From assembly GCF_009797935.1 (NCBI RefSeq), contig NZ_VOLC01000026.1:1-64000 (forward strand): a stretch of 64,000 nt of DNA, read 5' to 3'. The translations under genes and the position numbers were made by a program. This DNA is from Lunatibacter salilacus (GTDB taxonomy: Bacteria > Bacteroidota > Bacteroidia > Cytophagales > Cyclobacteriaceae). Every line of letters starts with the position of its first letter. Positions within the stretch are counted from its first letter, which is position 1. Positions 1 to 8,515 of this stretch are shown one piece after another. The notes beneath the pieces were generated by a model. That model had not been told where the DNA came from, searched no databases, and was given only the letters and a program-made list of their open reading frames with translations.

Positions 1-210
1 CCGTTGCGGCCGTTGCGGGAAACAAGAAAGGGAACCACTGAGGAGACGGAGAGACTAAGGGACTCAGAGAACATAGGGATTTCTAACCAACTTTGAGTTC
101 TTTGCGGTCCTCTTATTAAGAGTTCTGTAGACGTCTTAATTTCCACGAAGATTTAAAAAAATCTTTGCGTCCTTAGCGCCTACTCTGCGCCCTTTGCGGT
201 TAATCAAAAT
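1..210. repeat. Intergenic CAAAG-type repeat region
   Basis: No gene is visible here. The stretch carries degenerate copies of a motif of the form CTTTGCG(G/T)CC, at about 98-112 and 160-200, seen again in both orientations at 3990-4165 and 15480-15800. Such G/CAAAG-rich tracts sit only between genes in this window. Function is unknown, and the copies are too diverged to define exact units by eye. Confidence 0.5.
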
Positions 211-1536
211 CTAGTAAACCGGGAATTCCTTTTCCAACCCTTCAAAATTATCAATCATATCCCATCCGTGATCCACATATCTACTTCTTGTCGTAGGAGC
301 CAGCGACCCGAATTCCAGGAAATTCAAAGCTGCCCGGAGTCGGCTTTCATCCTCGTCTCCCCAATTGCGGGAGATGTCGTCGTTGACTAGAATATCTACT
401 GGAAATCCGTCATAGAACTCTGCTTTTCCATTTGCATTGGCGATCGCGAAGGTAATCGGAACCAGCTCCACATCGTTGGTAGAAAGGGCTGTATTAAAGC
501 GGGATAGTGGAAAGGACCCCACAGGCTTGCCATAAGTATTAGCCCCCACCAAGGTTATATCCATATATGGCTCAAGACAATTAATAATCAACTCAGAGGC
601 AGAAGCGGAGTTTCTAGATGTGATGAACACCAGCTTACTAATTTCCAAACTTCCTGTTTTGCTGAAATTCTCGGATTCGTTTAAGTTGGATTTGTCTCCG
701 TTAAGCGCATTGGTATACATCAATTTCCCAGAATGGATAGCGGGAATCAGGGCATTCATTATCTGTTCGGCGACATCTACCGATCCGCCGCCATTATATC
801 TTAAGTCTAAGATCAACTCTTTAATATTGTTCTCTTCAAAGTATTTAAGGGCATCTTCCACTTCAAGGCTTTTGGTAGGCGTTTGCCCCCGAGTGGCCTG
901 AAAACCGTTATAGGCCCAGTAACCTATGTTTTTTCCATCTCTTGTAAAAATCTGATTATGTAGAACGGAATTTGATTGGTAATCCGCCTTGCTCAAGAGA
1001 CGGGTGGTAGTAGTTCCGTCGGGAAGTCGTAGCGTAAAATTGTTTTGGAACCCAGGTGTATTGGGTCCTAGTTGAAAGTTAAAGCCATTGCCCACCCGAT
1101 AATCAGCAACGGGCCTCCCGTTAACGCCTACAATTTCCCAACCCCGTTGCCATCCATCTTTCCCGGCAGGGGATTCTGAATAGACAAAGGAAATATATAG
1201 GTTTCCATTTTCCCCGATACCAAATCCAAAACCATGGCCTGCATTTTGCCCGGTAAAAGACCTGTCGAATGCTTCCCGGGTAGTCAGATAAGACCAACGG
1301 TCAAGCGGCTGAAATATCAACCCGGAAAGTAGTTGGGTATATGAAGGGTAGCTGGTTACATCCACATTATCCGGAATCTGAGAATTCCAGAAATACCATT
1401 CCTTCATGGTCTGATAAATGGCTTCCTTTACATTGTTTTCCGTAATAACAGGGACTTCCTCATCCGGATAGCATGAAAACGTCCCCCCAACCAACAAACC
1501 CGAAATCAAAAAAACCAGTATTCGTTTATAAGTCAT
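211..1536 (-). CDS. S41-family (C-terminal processing type) peptidase, lipoprotein
   Basis: A 441-residue secreted serine protease of family S41. The N-terminus is a lipoprotein signal peptide with a Cys at about residue 22, so it is probably anchored in the outer or inner membrane. A PDZ-like region (about 95-175) precedes the peptidase core. The core shows the strand LILDLRYNGGG, the nucleophile segment SRNSASASE (about 305-313) and the Lys-bearing segment TYGKPVG, which together give the Ser-Lys catalytic pair typical of the family. The gene is monocistronic and diverges from the TetR-like gene across about 190 AT-rich bases. The family usually trims or degrades periplasmic proteins; the target here is unknown. 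Confidence 0.9.
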   Translation of the reverse strand: MTYKRILVFLISGLLVGGTFSCYPDEEVPVITENNVKEAIYQTMKEWYFWNSQIPDNVDVTSYPSYTQLLSGLIFQPLDRWSYLTTREAFDRSFTGQNAGHGFGFGIGENGNLYISFVYSESPAGKDGWQRGWEIVGVNGRPVADYRVGNGFNFQLGPNTPGFQNNFTLRLPDGTTTTRLLSKADYQSNSVLHNQIFTRDGKNIGYWAYNGFQATRGQTPTKSLEVEDALKYFEENNIKELILDLRYNGGGSVDVAEQIMNALIPAIHSGKLMYTNALNGDKSNLNESENFSKTGSLEISKLVFITSRNSASASELIINCLEPYMDITLVGANTYGKPVGSFPLSRFNTALSTNDVELVPITFAIANANGKAEFYDGFPVDILVNDDISRNWGDEDESRLRAALNFLEFGSLAPTTRSRYVDHGWDMIDNFEGLEKEFPVY

Positions 1537-1729
1537 ATTAGTAACTTTTTTTTACTCCGTCATATTAACGTAAAAGTATTTGTAATTGGTTTTATTTTTA
1601 CAAAAACTAATTTTTTTATTTGTTTTGTAACCACCAATATTTTCCCTTGAAAAAATAATTCGATCTATTTGATAAACCTCTTGATAGATTCTTTTGTTAT
1701 GCTGTCAATAGAAACGATCAAATCAACAG

Positions 1730-2386
1730 ATGATAGAAAATATAGAAAATCAAATCGATTATAGAGAGGCCATTATTCATGGCTATGTGGAACATATATT
1801 GGAACACGGAAAGCAGCCCGCTTCCATTTTTAAGTTTGCCAAATCCCTCAATATGAAGGAGGAGGAATTTTATAATTATTTCACTTCCTTCGAGGCGATC
1901 AAATCCGCCGTCTGGGAAATGATATTTGACAAGACCGTTGCCGAGCTGGAAGGGCAGGAGGTATATCCAAGCTATACAGCCCGGGAGAAATTACTTGGAT
2001 TTTTCTTTACTTGGATCGAGCACCTGAAAAAGAACAGGTCCTATCTGTTGAGCCTTTACGGTGGCAAAGGCGATTTAAGGAATCCCATACCACAGGAAAT
2101 CAAATCATTCAAGTCCAAGGTTAAGGAATTTGCGAATGAAATCATATTGGAGGGAAAAGAAACCGAGGAAATCGCCAACCGTCCTTATATCAGTGACCGC
2201 TATGACGAAGCGATCTGGCTTCAAGTATTGTTTGTTTTTCAGTTTTGGATCAAAGATACTTCTCCTGGGTTTGAGAAAACTGATGCCGCTATTGAGAAGT
2301 CGGTAAATTTGGCTTTTGACCTGATGGGTAAAAGTGCCGTTGACAGCTTTGTGGATTTCGCCAAATTTTTATACCAATCTAAGTAA
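1730..2386 (+). CDS. TetR-like transcriptional regulator
   Basis: A 218-residue protein whose first 60 residues form a TetR-type helix-turn-helix: helices around IFKFAKSLNMKEEEFYNYF resemble the usual TetR recognition pattern with the FYNYF aromatic cluster. The remainder is all-helical ligand-binding domain of no obvious class. It lies 3 bases upstream of the ABC1-kinase gene and must be co-transcribed with it. This regulator/kinase pairing occurs in Bacteroidota from general knowledge, but the ligand is not known to me. It probably controls its own operon. Confidence 0.8.
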   Translation: MIENIENQIDYREAIIHGYVEHILEHGKQPASIFKFAKSLNMKEEEFYNYFTSFEAIKSAVWEMIFDKTVAELEGQEVYPSYTAREKLLGFFFTWIEHLKKNRSYLLSLYGGKGDLRNPIPQEIKSFKSKVKEFANEIILEGKETEEIANRPYISDRYDEAIWLQVLFVFQFWIKDTSPGFEKTDAAIEKSVNLAFDLMGKSAVDSFVDFAKFLYQSK

Positions 2387-2389
2387 TAC

Positions 2390-3709
2390 ATGTCAATCAA
2401 CATCAAAGAACAAACCAGCATTCCGGTTTCCAAAGTACAGCGTGCGGCCAAATTTATCAAAACAGGTGCCCGAGTGGGAGGTAACTACATGAAGCACTAT
2501 GCCCAAAAGGTAGTAAATCCTTCCATGACGAAAGACCAGCTGCACTTGGACAACGCCACGGATATTTATGATTCGCTTAGTGAACTGAAAGGAAGTGCAT
2601 TAAAGGTCGCCCAAATGATGGCAATGGACAAGAATATGCTTCCCAGAGCCTATCAGGACAAATTTACTATGGCGCAGTATAGTGCGCCACCGCTTTCTTA
2701 TCCCTTAGTGGTGAAGACGTTTAAACAGTATTTTGGAGAAACTCCGGAAGGCATGTTTGAAACCTTTACACCGTCGGCGGTAAACGCGGCTTCGATCGGG
2801 CAGGTACATCAGGCAACCAAGGATGGAAAAACCTATGCGGTTAAAATTCAGTATCCGGGAGTGGCATCCAGTGTGAGTTCGGATTTGAAGTTAGTGAGGC
2901 CCTTTGCCTTGCGCTTGTTGAACATGAATGAACGGGAACTGGATCATTACATGGATGAGGTGGAGGAGAAGTTGTTGGAAGAGACCAATTATGATTTGGA
3001 AATCAACCGGGGGACTGAAATCGCCACGGCCTGCGGGCATATAGACAATCTGACCTTTCCTATCTATTATAAGGAGCTAAGCAGCCCACGCATTATCACC
3101 ATGGACTGGATGGAAGGCCTACATATCCGGGAATGGTTGTTAACCAATCCTTCTCAGGAATTGAAAAATAAGATTGGTCAGGCCATGTGGGATTTTTATC
3201 ACTATCAGGTACACGAAATGCTTCAGGTACATGCCGATCCACATCCCGGGAATTTTATTATTCAGGAGGATGAAAAGCTGGCTGTTATTGACTTTGGATG
3301 TGTCAAAGTGATTCCGGAGGATTTCTATCAGGGATACTTTGCTCTGATCAAGAAAGATTTGTTGATCAAACAGGAGGAATTGGACCAGATATTCTTCGAT
3401 TTGGAATTTATCAGCCATAAGGACACTCCTGTAGAGCAGGAATATTTTAAGTCGATTTTCAGGGAAATGATTTCCTTACTTGGAAGGCCATTTCATGTGG
3501 ATGCCTTTGATTTTGCGGATGACAGTTATTTTCAGCAGATCTTTAAGTTGGGAGATAGAATATCAAATGACAAAATGTTCCGCAAGTCCAAACAGGCCCG
3601 TGGCTCCAGACATGGATTATATATAAATAGGACCTATTTCGGGCTCTACAATCTATTAAATCAACTCCAGGCAAATATCACAACGACAAAGCCGGATTGG
3701 TTGAAGTAA
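2390..3709 (+). CDS. ABC1/AarF/UbiB-family atypical protein kinase
   Basis: A 439-residue member of the ABC1 (UbiB/COQ8) family. Visible motifs are the N-terminal signature LKGSALKVAQMM (about 64-75; KVAQ in place of the classical KxGQ), the A-rich loop VNAASIGQVHQA (about 130-141), the ATP-binding lysine in AVKIQYPG, the catalytic loop HADPHPGNF (about 281-289) and the metal-binding VIDFG. In other bacteria the family supports ubiquinone synthesis; Bacteroidota generally use menaquinone, so the role is probably broader lipid or quinone homeostasis. The start overlaps nothing and lies 3 bases after the TetR-like gene, implying one operon. Confidence 0.88.
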   Translation: MSINIKEQTSIPVSKVQRAAKFIKTGARVGGNYMKHYAQKVVNPSMTKDQLHLDNATDIYDSLSELKGSALKVAQMMAMDKNMLPRAYQDKFTMAQYSAPPLSYPLVVKTFKQYFGETPEGMFETFTPSAVNAASIGQVHQATKDGKTYAVKIQYPGVASSVSSDLKLVRPFALRLLNMNERELDHYMDEVEEKLLEETNYDLEINRGTEIATACGHIDNLTFPIYYKELSSPRIITMDWMEGLHIREWLLTNPSQELKNKIGQAMWDFYHYQVHEMLQVHADPHPGNFIIQEDEKLAVIDFGCVKVIPEDFYQGYFALIKKDLLIKQEELDQIFFDLEFISHKDTPVEQEYFKSIFREMISLLGRPFHVDAFDFADDSYFQQIFKLGDRISNDKMFRKSKQARGSRHGLYINRTYFGLYNLLNQLQANITTTKPDWLK

Positions 3710-4207
3710 AATTTGCCCCAGAGGGGTGTAATCTTAGTAGCCAGGGGTGTAGCGGAGCCCCTGGTAATGAAGTATAGTTCGGTTTTGTTTTGGCAGCGGG
3801 GAAGGTTGTAGTGAGATTCCTTTCCCGCCAAAACCCTCAGCTGTTTATCTTTGCTCTCTTGAGGTATATAGCCCGCAGATATCGAAGATTTGCGCAGATT
3901 TTTTTTTGTGATTTAGGGGGTATGAATTACAAAAAATCAAAAATTAGCCACAGTGGGGTTTAATCTTAGTAGCCTTCTGCTCGCCTAGTTTTCATTGTTA
4001 CCGCAAAGGGCGCAAAGTAGAGGCAAAGGCGGCAATGGATTTCACAAACTCTATGTGAACTACTGTTAACTATGTGGTTAAAAATAAGACCACGAATGCC
4101 TCATAGAAATTCAAAAACTCCGTGCCCTTTGTGTACCTTGGTGCTCTTTGTGGTCCTCCATTTTTTTTTAATTCCTAACCGGTAAATCCTTTTTTTTTTG
4201 GCAAGAT
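3710..4207. repeat. Intergenic repeat region with small hairpin
   Basis: A 498-base gap without a convincing gene. It contains a hairpin CCAGGGG / CCCCTGG at 3741-3747 and 3758-3764, and two copies of a TTTAATCTTAGTAGCC-like word (near 3727-3742 and 3958-3974). Between about 3995 and 4165 it holds CAAAG-type tracts (for example CCGCAAAGGGCGCAAAG) matching those at 1-210 and 15480-15800. Long T runs precede the next gene. Confidence 0.5.
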
Positions 4208-5434
4208 ATGCCTATACTCGTGAAAACTTTAACTGTCATGTCTTCAACCATTTCCCTAAATCCGGTCTATTCCCGTGAGCGGGTTGAATCGGAAACGACC
4301 CGAATTCCCACCTATGTGTACGCTTCTGTATTTTCCAGTCTATGTATTGCGGTGGGGCTAATATGGGATATTTCCTGGCATATGAGTGTGGGTAGGGATG
4401 GACTATTGTCGCCTCCCCATTTGGTAATGTATTTGGGGGCTGTGGTAGCCGGAGTATTTTCAGGTATAAGGGTGTTGAAAACAAGTTTCTGGGGCAGTGC
4501 CGGAGAAAAGGGAGCAAGCATAAAATTCTGGGGGATTTTTCACGGTTCACTGGGAGCTATGTTTTGCATTTGGGGGGCTTTTGCCATGTTGACCTCGGCA
4601 CCTTTTGACGACTGGTGGCACAACACCTACGGGCTTGACGTGAAAATTCTTTCACCTCCCCACTTGGTGTTGGGCCTTGGAATGATCATGATACAGTTTG
4701 GCGCAATAGTCAGCGTCTTGGCCACGCAGAATAATTTTAACCTTTCGGAAAACCCGGCAATGAAGTCCCGTTTGCGCTGGTTGTTTGGGTTGTCCGCGGG
4801 CTTTCTGTTGGTGATGGCTTACATCATGGTTTCGGAATTTTTCTTTACCAACAAAATGCATGGCACCACGGCCTATAAAGTAGCGGCAATGATTTTTCCG
4901 CTCCTAATAATTTCTATTTCTTATGCATCTCCCTATAAGTGGGGGGGAACCATGATGGCTCTGGCATATTCTCTGCTTATGGCGGCCATGGTTTGGGTCC
5001 TGCCCCTGTTTTCAGCTGAGCCCAGGTTGAGTCCCATTTACAATCACATCACGAATTATCAACCTTTTCATTTTCCGCTGTTGTTGATCGTTCCAGCTAT
5101 CGCAATTGACCTGATGGTAGCAAAGTGGAAAGTAATCAACCCTTGGATTTTATCGGTAGTTTTGTCAGTTGGATTCTTGGTCTTCTTTGTTCCTGTGCAG
5201 TGGGTCTTTGCAGACTTTTTACACACCGAAGCCGCAAGAGGTTGGTTTTTTGGCCGGTTTTCCTGGCCATACAGCAGTAACCCTGATTGGGAATACCGAT
5301 TTGCGTTTTATCCTGGATCCATTGATACTGGGTGGGTGCTAGTAAAAGGTTTGGGAATAGCCCTGCTTTTTGGCATTCTCAGTTCCCGTATTGGGCTTGC
5401 GTTTGGTCGTTGGATGTCTCAGGTAAAGCGATAG
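4208..5434 (+). CDS. Polytopic membrane protein with duplicated WH...SPPH motif
   Basis: A 408-residue protein with about nine to ten hydrophobic segments; I recognise no named family. Two parts share a pattern: W-x2-WH-x4-G-x2-G-x-LSPPHLV at about 56-75 and D-WWH-x3-GLD-x3-LSPPHLV at about 138-155, which suggests an internal duplication that positions histidines at one membrane face. A third, looser LSP...H element lies near 275-290. The start at 4208 is uncertain: an in-frame ATG at 4238 gives a protein ten residues shorter, and neither has a clear ribosome-binding site. It sits 3 bases before the next gene, so the two products probably act together. The histidines suggest metal or heme binding, which is inference. 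Confidence 0.7.
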   Translation: MPILVKTLTVMSSTISLNPVYSRERVESETTRIPTYVYASVFSSLCIAVGLIWDISWHMSVGRDGLLSPPHLVMYLGAVVAGVFSGIRVLKTSFWGSAGEKGASIKFWGIFHGSLGAMFCIWGAFAMLTSAPFDDWWHNTYGLDVKILSPPHLVLGLGMIMIQFGAIVSVLATQNNFNLSENPAMKSRLRWLFGLSAGFLLVMAYIMVSEFFFTNKMHGTTAYKVAAMIFPLLIISISYASPYKWGGTMMALAYSLLMAAMVWVLPLFSAEPRLSPIYNHITNYQPFHFPLLLIVPAIAIDLMVAKWKVINPWILSVVLSVGFLVFFVPVQWVFADFLHTEAARGWFFGRFSWPYSSNPDWEYRFAFYPGSIDTGWVLVKGLGIALLFGILSSRIGLAFGRWMSQVKR

Positions 5435-5437
5435 GAA

Positions 5438-7096
5438 ATGAAAATATTCAGAGATTATATTAAATTTTGCCTTTTAGTGGGGCTTTGGTTAGGCATCAGC
5501 AGCCATGTGGGAAGTCCAGGTGTCATTTATGAAGGCATGCTTGGTCCCTACCGGGTAATGGCAAATGTCAATCCACCTGATGTAATTCCGGGAATTGCGC
5601 TTGTAACCGTTATTTTGCCTGACAATCCGGATGGAATCTCTCTGGAAGCCAAGCCGGTCTATTGGTCTGCCGGACTTAGCGGGACTCCTATATCGGATCC
5701 TTTGATACCCGTAGAAGGCGAGATTGGGAAGTATGAACTGGAACTTTGGTTTATGGGTGCGGGTGCCTCCAGCGTACAGCTGATCCTTAGCCAGGGAGAT
5801 AGGGTTTTTGAAACCACCATTCCCGTCATGGCCCTTCCAACAGCCCAAAAAGACATGCCTGTAAATTTGGGGTTGATTCTGTCCGCTTTGGGGCTTTTTT
5901 TGGTGATTTTAATGGTGACCATTATCGCCTCGGCTATGAGCGATAGCCTAAGAAGCCCGGGTGTGCCCAGGGAAAAAAGCGGAAATGCAAGGAAAACAAA
6001 GGGAGTGGTAATCGGAACCATTTGCATGCTGCTGATCCTGTGGGGAGGGAAATCCTGGTGGGACAACGAGGCCGACAGTTACCTGAAAAATATTTATAAA
6101 CCCATAGCGGGAAATGCCTGGGTTGAATCATCCGATCAGGGAAATTTTCTTGAGCTTACGATAGATAAGGAGCAATTGCAATGGGGCAGTACAGTTCGAA
6201 AAATGAGCTATATCGTTCCGGATCATGGAAAGTTAATGCACCTGTTTTTGATTCGAAAAGACGACTTGGATGTGTTTGCGCACCTACACCCTCAGCGGAT
6301 AGATTCACTGCATTTTCGAAGTGTGCTGCCTGATCTTCCGGCGGGCGATTACCATGTTTTCGCTGATTTTACGCGTTTTACCGGATTTTCGGAAACCATC
6401 GTCAGTGATCTTACTATTCCTGAAAATACCCCGTTCCGGCTTATTTCCGAGCGAAATGCCTCGTTGGACAGGGATGACAGCTTTCTTATTTCCAGCAAAA
6501 CCTCCTCCCAGACGACTCCCAATTTACTGGATGCGGATTTTCTTCTTTGCGGGAAGCCGGGTATGCGCATCGATCTTGCCGGGGGGTATGGGGCCATGTG
6601 GCAATCTGAGACGGAAGATTATAAGGCAGGAAAACTTTATAGTCTGGATTTCGAGTTATTCGATCCCGAGGGTAACCCTGCTAATTTGGAGCCTTATTTG
6701 GGAATGATGGGGCATGCTGTAGCTATGAAATATGACGGATCAGTTTACATTCACTTGCATCCAACCGGAAACTATTCAATGGGTTCCCAAGAAATGCTCC
6801 TTGAACGCTTTGCCTCCGGAAAAACAGGATTTGGACAGTTGCCTACAGGGATGACGTTTATGGACAGCGTAGATCAAGTGATTTCTTGGATGGACCAGTT
6901 GCCAATTGCAGAACGTGACAGTCTATTGATGGGCAATGGGATGCATAACATGCCAGAGGATCCGGAACATGAAGGACATCAGATGGTCAGTTTTCCGTAT
7001 GCCTTTCCTGAAGGCGGTGATTTTAGGGTCTGGATACAGGTGAAGATCGATGGACAGATCCTAAACGGCGCATTCGATGTAGCGGTATCGGATTGA
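5438..7096 (+). CDS. Histidine-rich periplasmic/membrane protein (YtkA/FixH-like parts)
   Basis: A 552-residue protein with an N-terminal signal-like segment, a beta-rich extracytoplasmic region (about 25-135), a membrane segment (about 142-166), a second one (about 187-206) and a long C-terminal extracytoplasmic region. The C-terminal region has two HLHP motifs (about 281-285 and 438-442), each after a hydrophobic strand, plus a Met/His-rich tail (MHNMPEDPEHEGHQM, about 505-520). Such motifs are reminiscent of YtkA-like and copper-trafficking proteins, but the assignment is tentative. An AGGAA lies just ahead of the ATG. It follows the polytopic protein by 3 bases, so the two likely form a membrane complex. 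Confidence 0.7.
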   Translation: MKIFRDYIKFCLLVGLWLGISSHVGSPGVIYEGMLGPYRVMANVNPPDVIPGIALVTVILPDNPDGISLEAKPVYWSAGLSGTPISDPLIPVEGEIGKYELELWFMGAGASSVQLILSQGDRVFETTIPVMALPTAQKDMPVNLGLILSALGLFLVILMVTIIASAMSDSLRSPGVPREKSGNARKTKGVVIGTICMLLILWGGKSWWDNEADSYLKNIYKPIAGNAWVESSDQGNFLELTIDKEQLQWGSTVRKMSYIVPDHGKLMHLFLIRKDDLDVFAHLHPQRIDSLHFRSVLPDLPAGDYHVFADFTRFTGFSETIVSDLTIPENTPFRLISERNASLDRDDSFLISSKTSSQTTPNLLDADFLLCGKPGMRIDLAGGYGAMWQSETEDYKAGKLYSLDFELFDPEGNPANLEPYLGMMGHAVAMKYDGSVYIHLHPTGNYSMGSQEMLLERFASGKTGFGQLPTGMTFMDSVDQVISWMDQLPIAERDSLLMGNGMHNMPEDPEHEGHQMVSFPYAFPEGGDFRVWIQVKIDGQILNGAFDVAVSD

Positions 7097-7114
7097 TGGT
7101 AGACAAAGGTTGAT

Positions 7115-8185
7115 TTAAGGAAGGACCTTACTTACTTTGTGAACAAGCTTATATGCCAGATGCGGGTCGTCCATCTGATTTACAGTACCTGTGAAATATG
7201 CTTTTTTCTCAGGAACATAAAGGGCGAAAGCACCGGAAAAACCCGTCATACCAAGAAGCGCCGGCTGCTTGGAGAAAAATGCAGGTAAACCATGGGGCTC
7301 ATATTTGCCTAACCCCAATCCATAAAATTGACCGTTACCGGCCGGCAGCCAAGTTTCCATTTCCGTGAAATATTCCGCGGGAAATAAACTCCCATGAAAA
7401 AAAGCCCGAAGAAACGCCATACTGTCTTTGGCAGTGCTGACCATTCCTCCAACAGGGCCAAAAGATTGCATAAAATTGGGAGCACTTAATCGGGTGTCTT
7501 TGTAATAAAAGGCAACAGGCGTTCTGTCCGTGGGGTTGTCATAAGTGTAGGTTTGATTGAGTCCCAAGGGCCGAAGTTGAAATTCCTTGAGCAGGGACTC
7601 CAATGTTTTATTGCCTGCGTGTTCAATGGCAAGTCCCAGAAGATAATAATTGGACCGGGAAAAAAATGCTTTTTTGCTATTTCCGGGAGCGAAAGCGGCG
7701 TCACTACTTCTGATTAATTCATGCGTAGCTTGTTGGTTCCACGAAAAATCCGTGTTTTCTTCCAACCTGTCTAAAAATGACGGGTGGTTGTCTTTTTTAT
7801 GTGTAAAAAAATCCCCCAAGCCGGATCGGTGTGATAAGAGGTGCCCGATTTCAATGTGAGTGGATAGATCTTTATTTCTCCATACCAACAAATTTTTGCC
7901 ATCCTCTTCGGGAAGGTACCGGATTATTTTATCAGCCAGCTTCCATTTGCCTCTTGCCCTTAGCTTAAGCGTCATGGCGGCAACATGCATAAAGGAAACC
8001 TCGGAAAGGAAATATGGGCTGGTAGTTTCTAAATTCCCCACAGCCCCTTTCCAATCAATTGGTTCACTCCCGTCTCCGTGAATATGCAAAATAGCGCCTT
8101 TTAACTGTTTGCCTTCCAGAAACCCACGCAAGCACTTTTCTAGATTTAGGTGTAGTTCCTTAGTCGTCAGTGGCAAATGTTCCAT
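7115..8185 (-). CDS. Beta-lactamase-fold (class C/esterase-like) protein, catalytic motifs degenerate
   Basis: A 356-residue protein with the overall layout of the serine beta-lactamase/penicillin-binding family: HLLSHRSGL at about 115-123, FAPG...NYYLLG at about 165-184 and the C-terminal GMTGFSGAF. The expected SxxK tetrad aligns with residues 62-65, which read EVSF, so the Ser nucleophile and the Lys are both missing. The YxN motif reads FSR (175-177) and the HxG His is Met. No signal peptide is seen, so it is probably cytoplasmic. It is intact and full length, so it looks like a non-hydrolytic binding or regulatory member rather than a decaying gene. It converges on the preceding gene with an 18-base gap. 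Confidence 0.8.
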   Translation of the reverse strand: MEHLPLTTKELHLNLEKCLRGFLEGKQLKGAILHIHGDGSEPIDWKGAVGNLETTSPYFLSEVSFMHVAAMTLKLRARGKWKLADKIIRYLPEEDGKNLLVWRNKDLSTHIEIGHLLSHRSGLGDFFTHKKDNHPSFLDRLEENTDFSWNQQATHELIRSSDAAFAPGNSKKAFFSRSNYYLLGLAIEHAGNKTLESLLKEFQLRPLGLNQTYTYDNPTDRTPVAFYYKDTRLSAPNFMQSFGPVGGMVSTAKDSMAFLRAFFHGSLFPAEYFTEMETWLPAGNGQFYGLGLGKYEPHGLPAFFSKQPALLGMTGFSGAFALYVPEKKAYFTGTVNQMDDPHLAYKLVHKVSKVLP

Positions 8186-8515
8186 GGAAAGGATGCTGTT
8201 TTAATGAATTTCAATATACGCCTAAAATTGAAAAATAGTAAATTAAAACTACCTATTCACGGTAATTTAATACAGGTGGTGTTGCTCCTATGTTAAATCC
8301 AGAGTGGATAGAGGAGATTCAAGTATTTAAGTGTATTTAAAACACAATTATATAATATCCTACGGGGCTATTTTGAGGCTTTTCTAAAACTTGTGCATTA
8401 GTTTTTTGTGATTTTATTTTTAAAAAAACTGAATTGACTATATTGCACCGTCTATTTTCGTACAAACCAAATAATTTTGTTATTCGTGTAAACCCATTAA
8501 CGCATTCCACTATTC
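8186..8515. other. Divergent intergenic region upstream of the xylose operon
   Basis: A 330-base AT-rich region between the minus-strand beta-lactamase-fold gene and the symporter gene. It must hold the xylose operon promoter. The best eye-match to the Bacteroidota -7 consensus TAnnTTTG is TATTTTCG near 8452-8459 with a TTG about 16 bases upstream, which is closer spacing than usual. I see no clear inverted-repeat operator. Confidence 0.3.
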
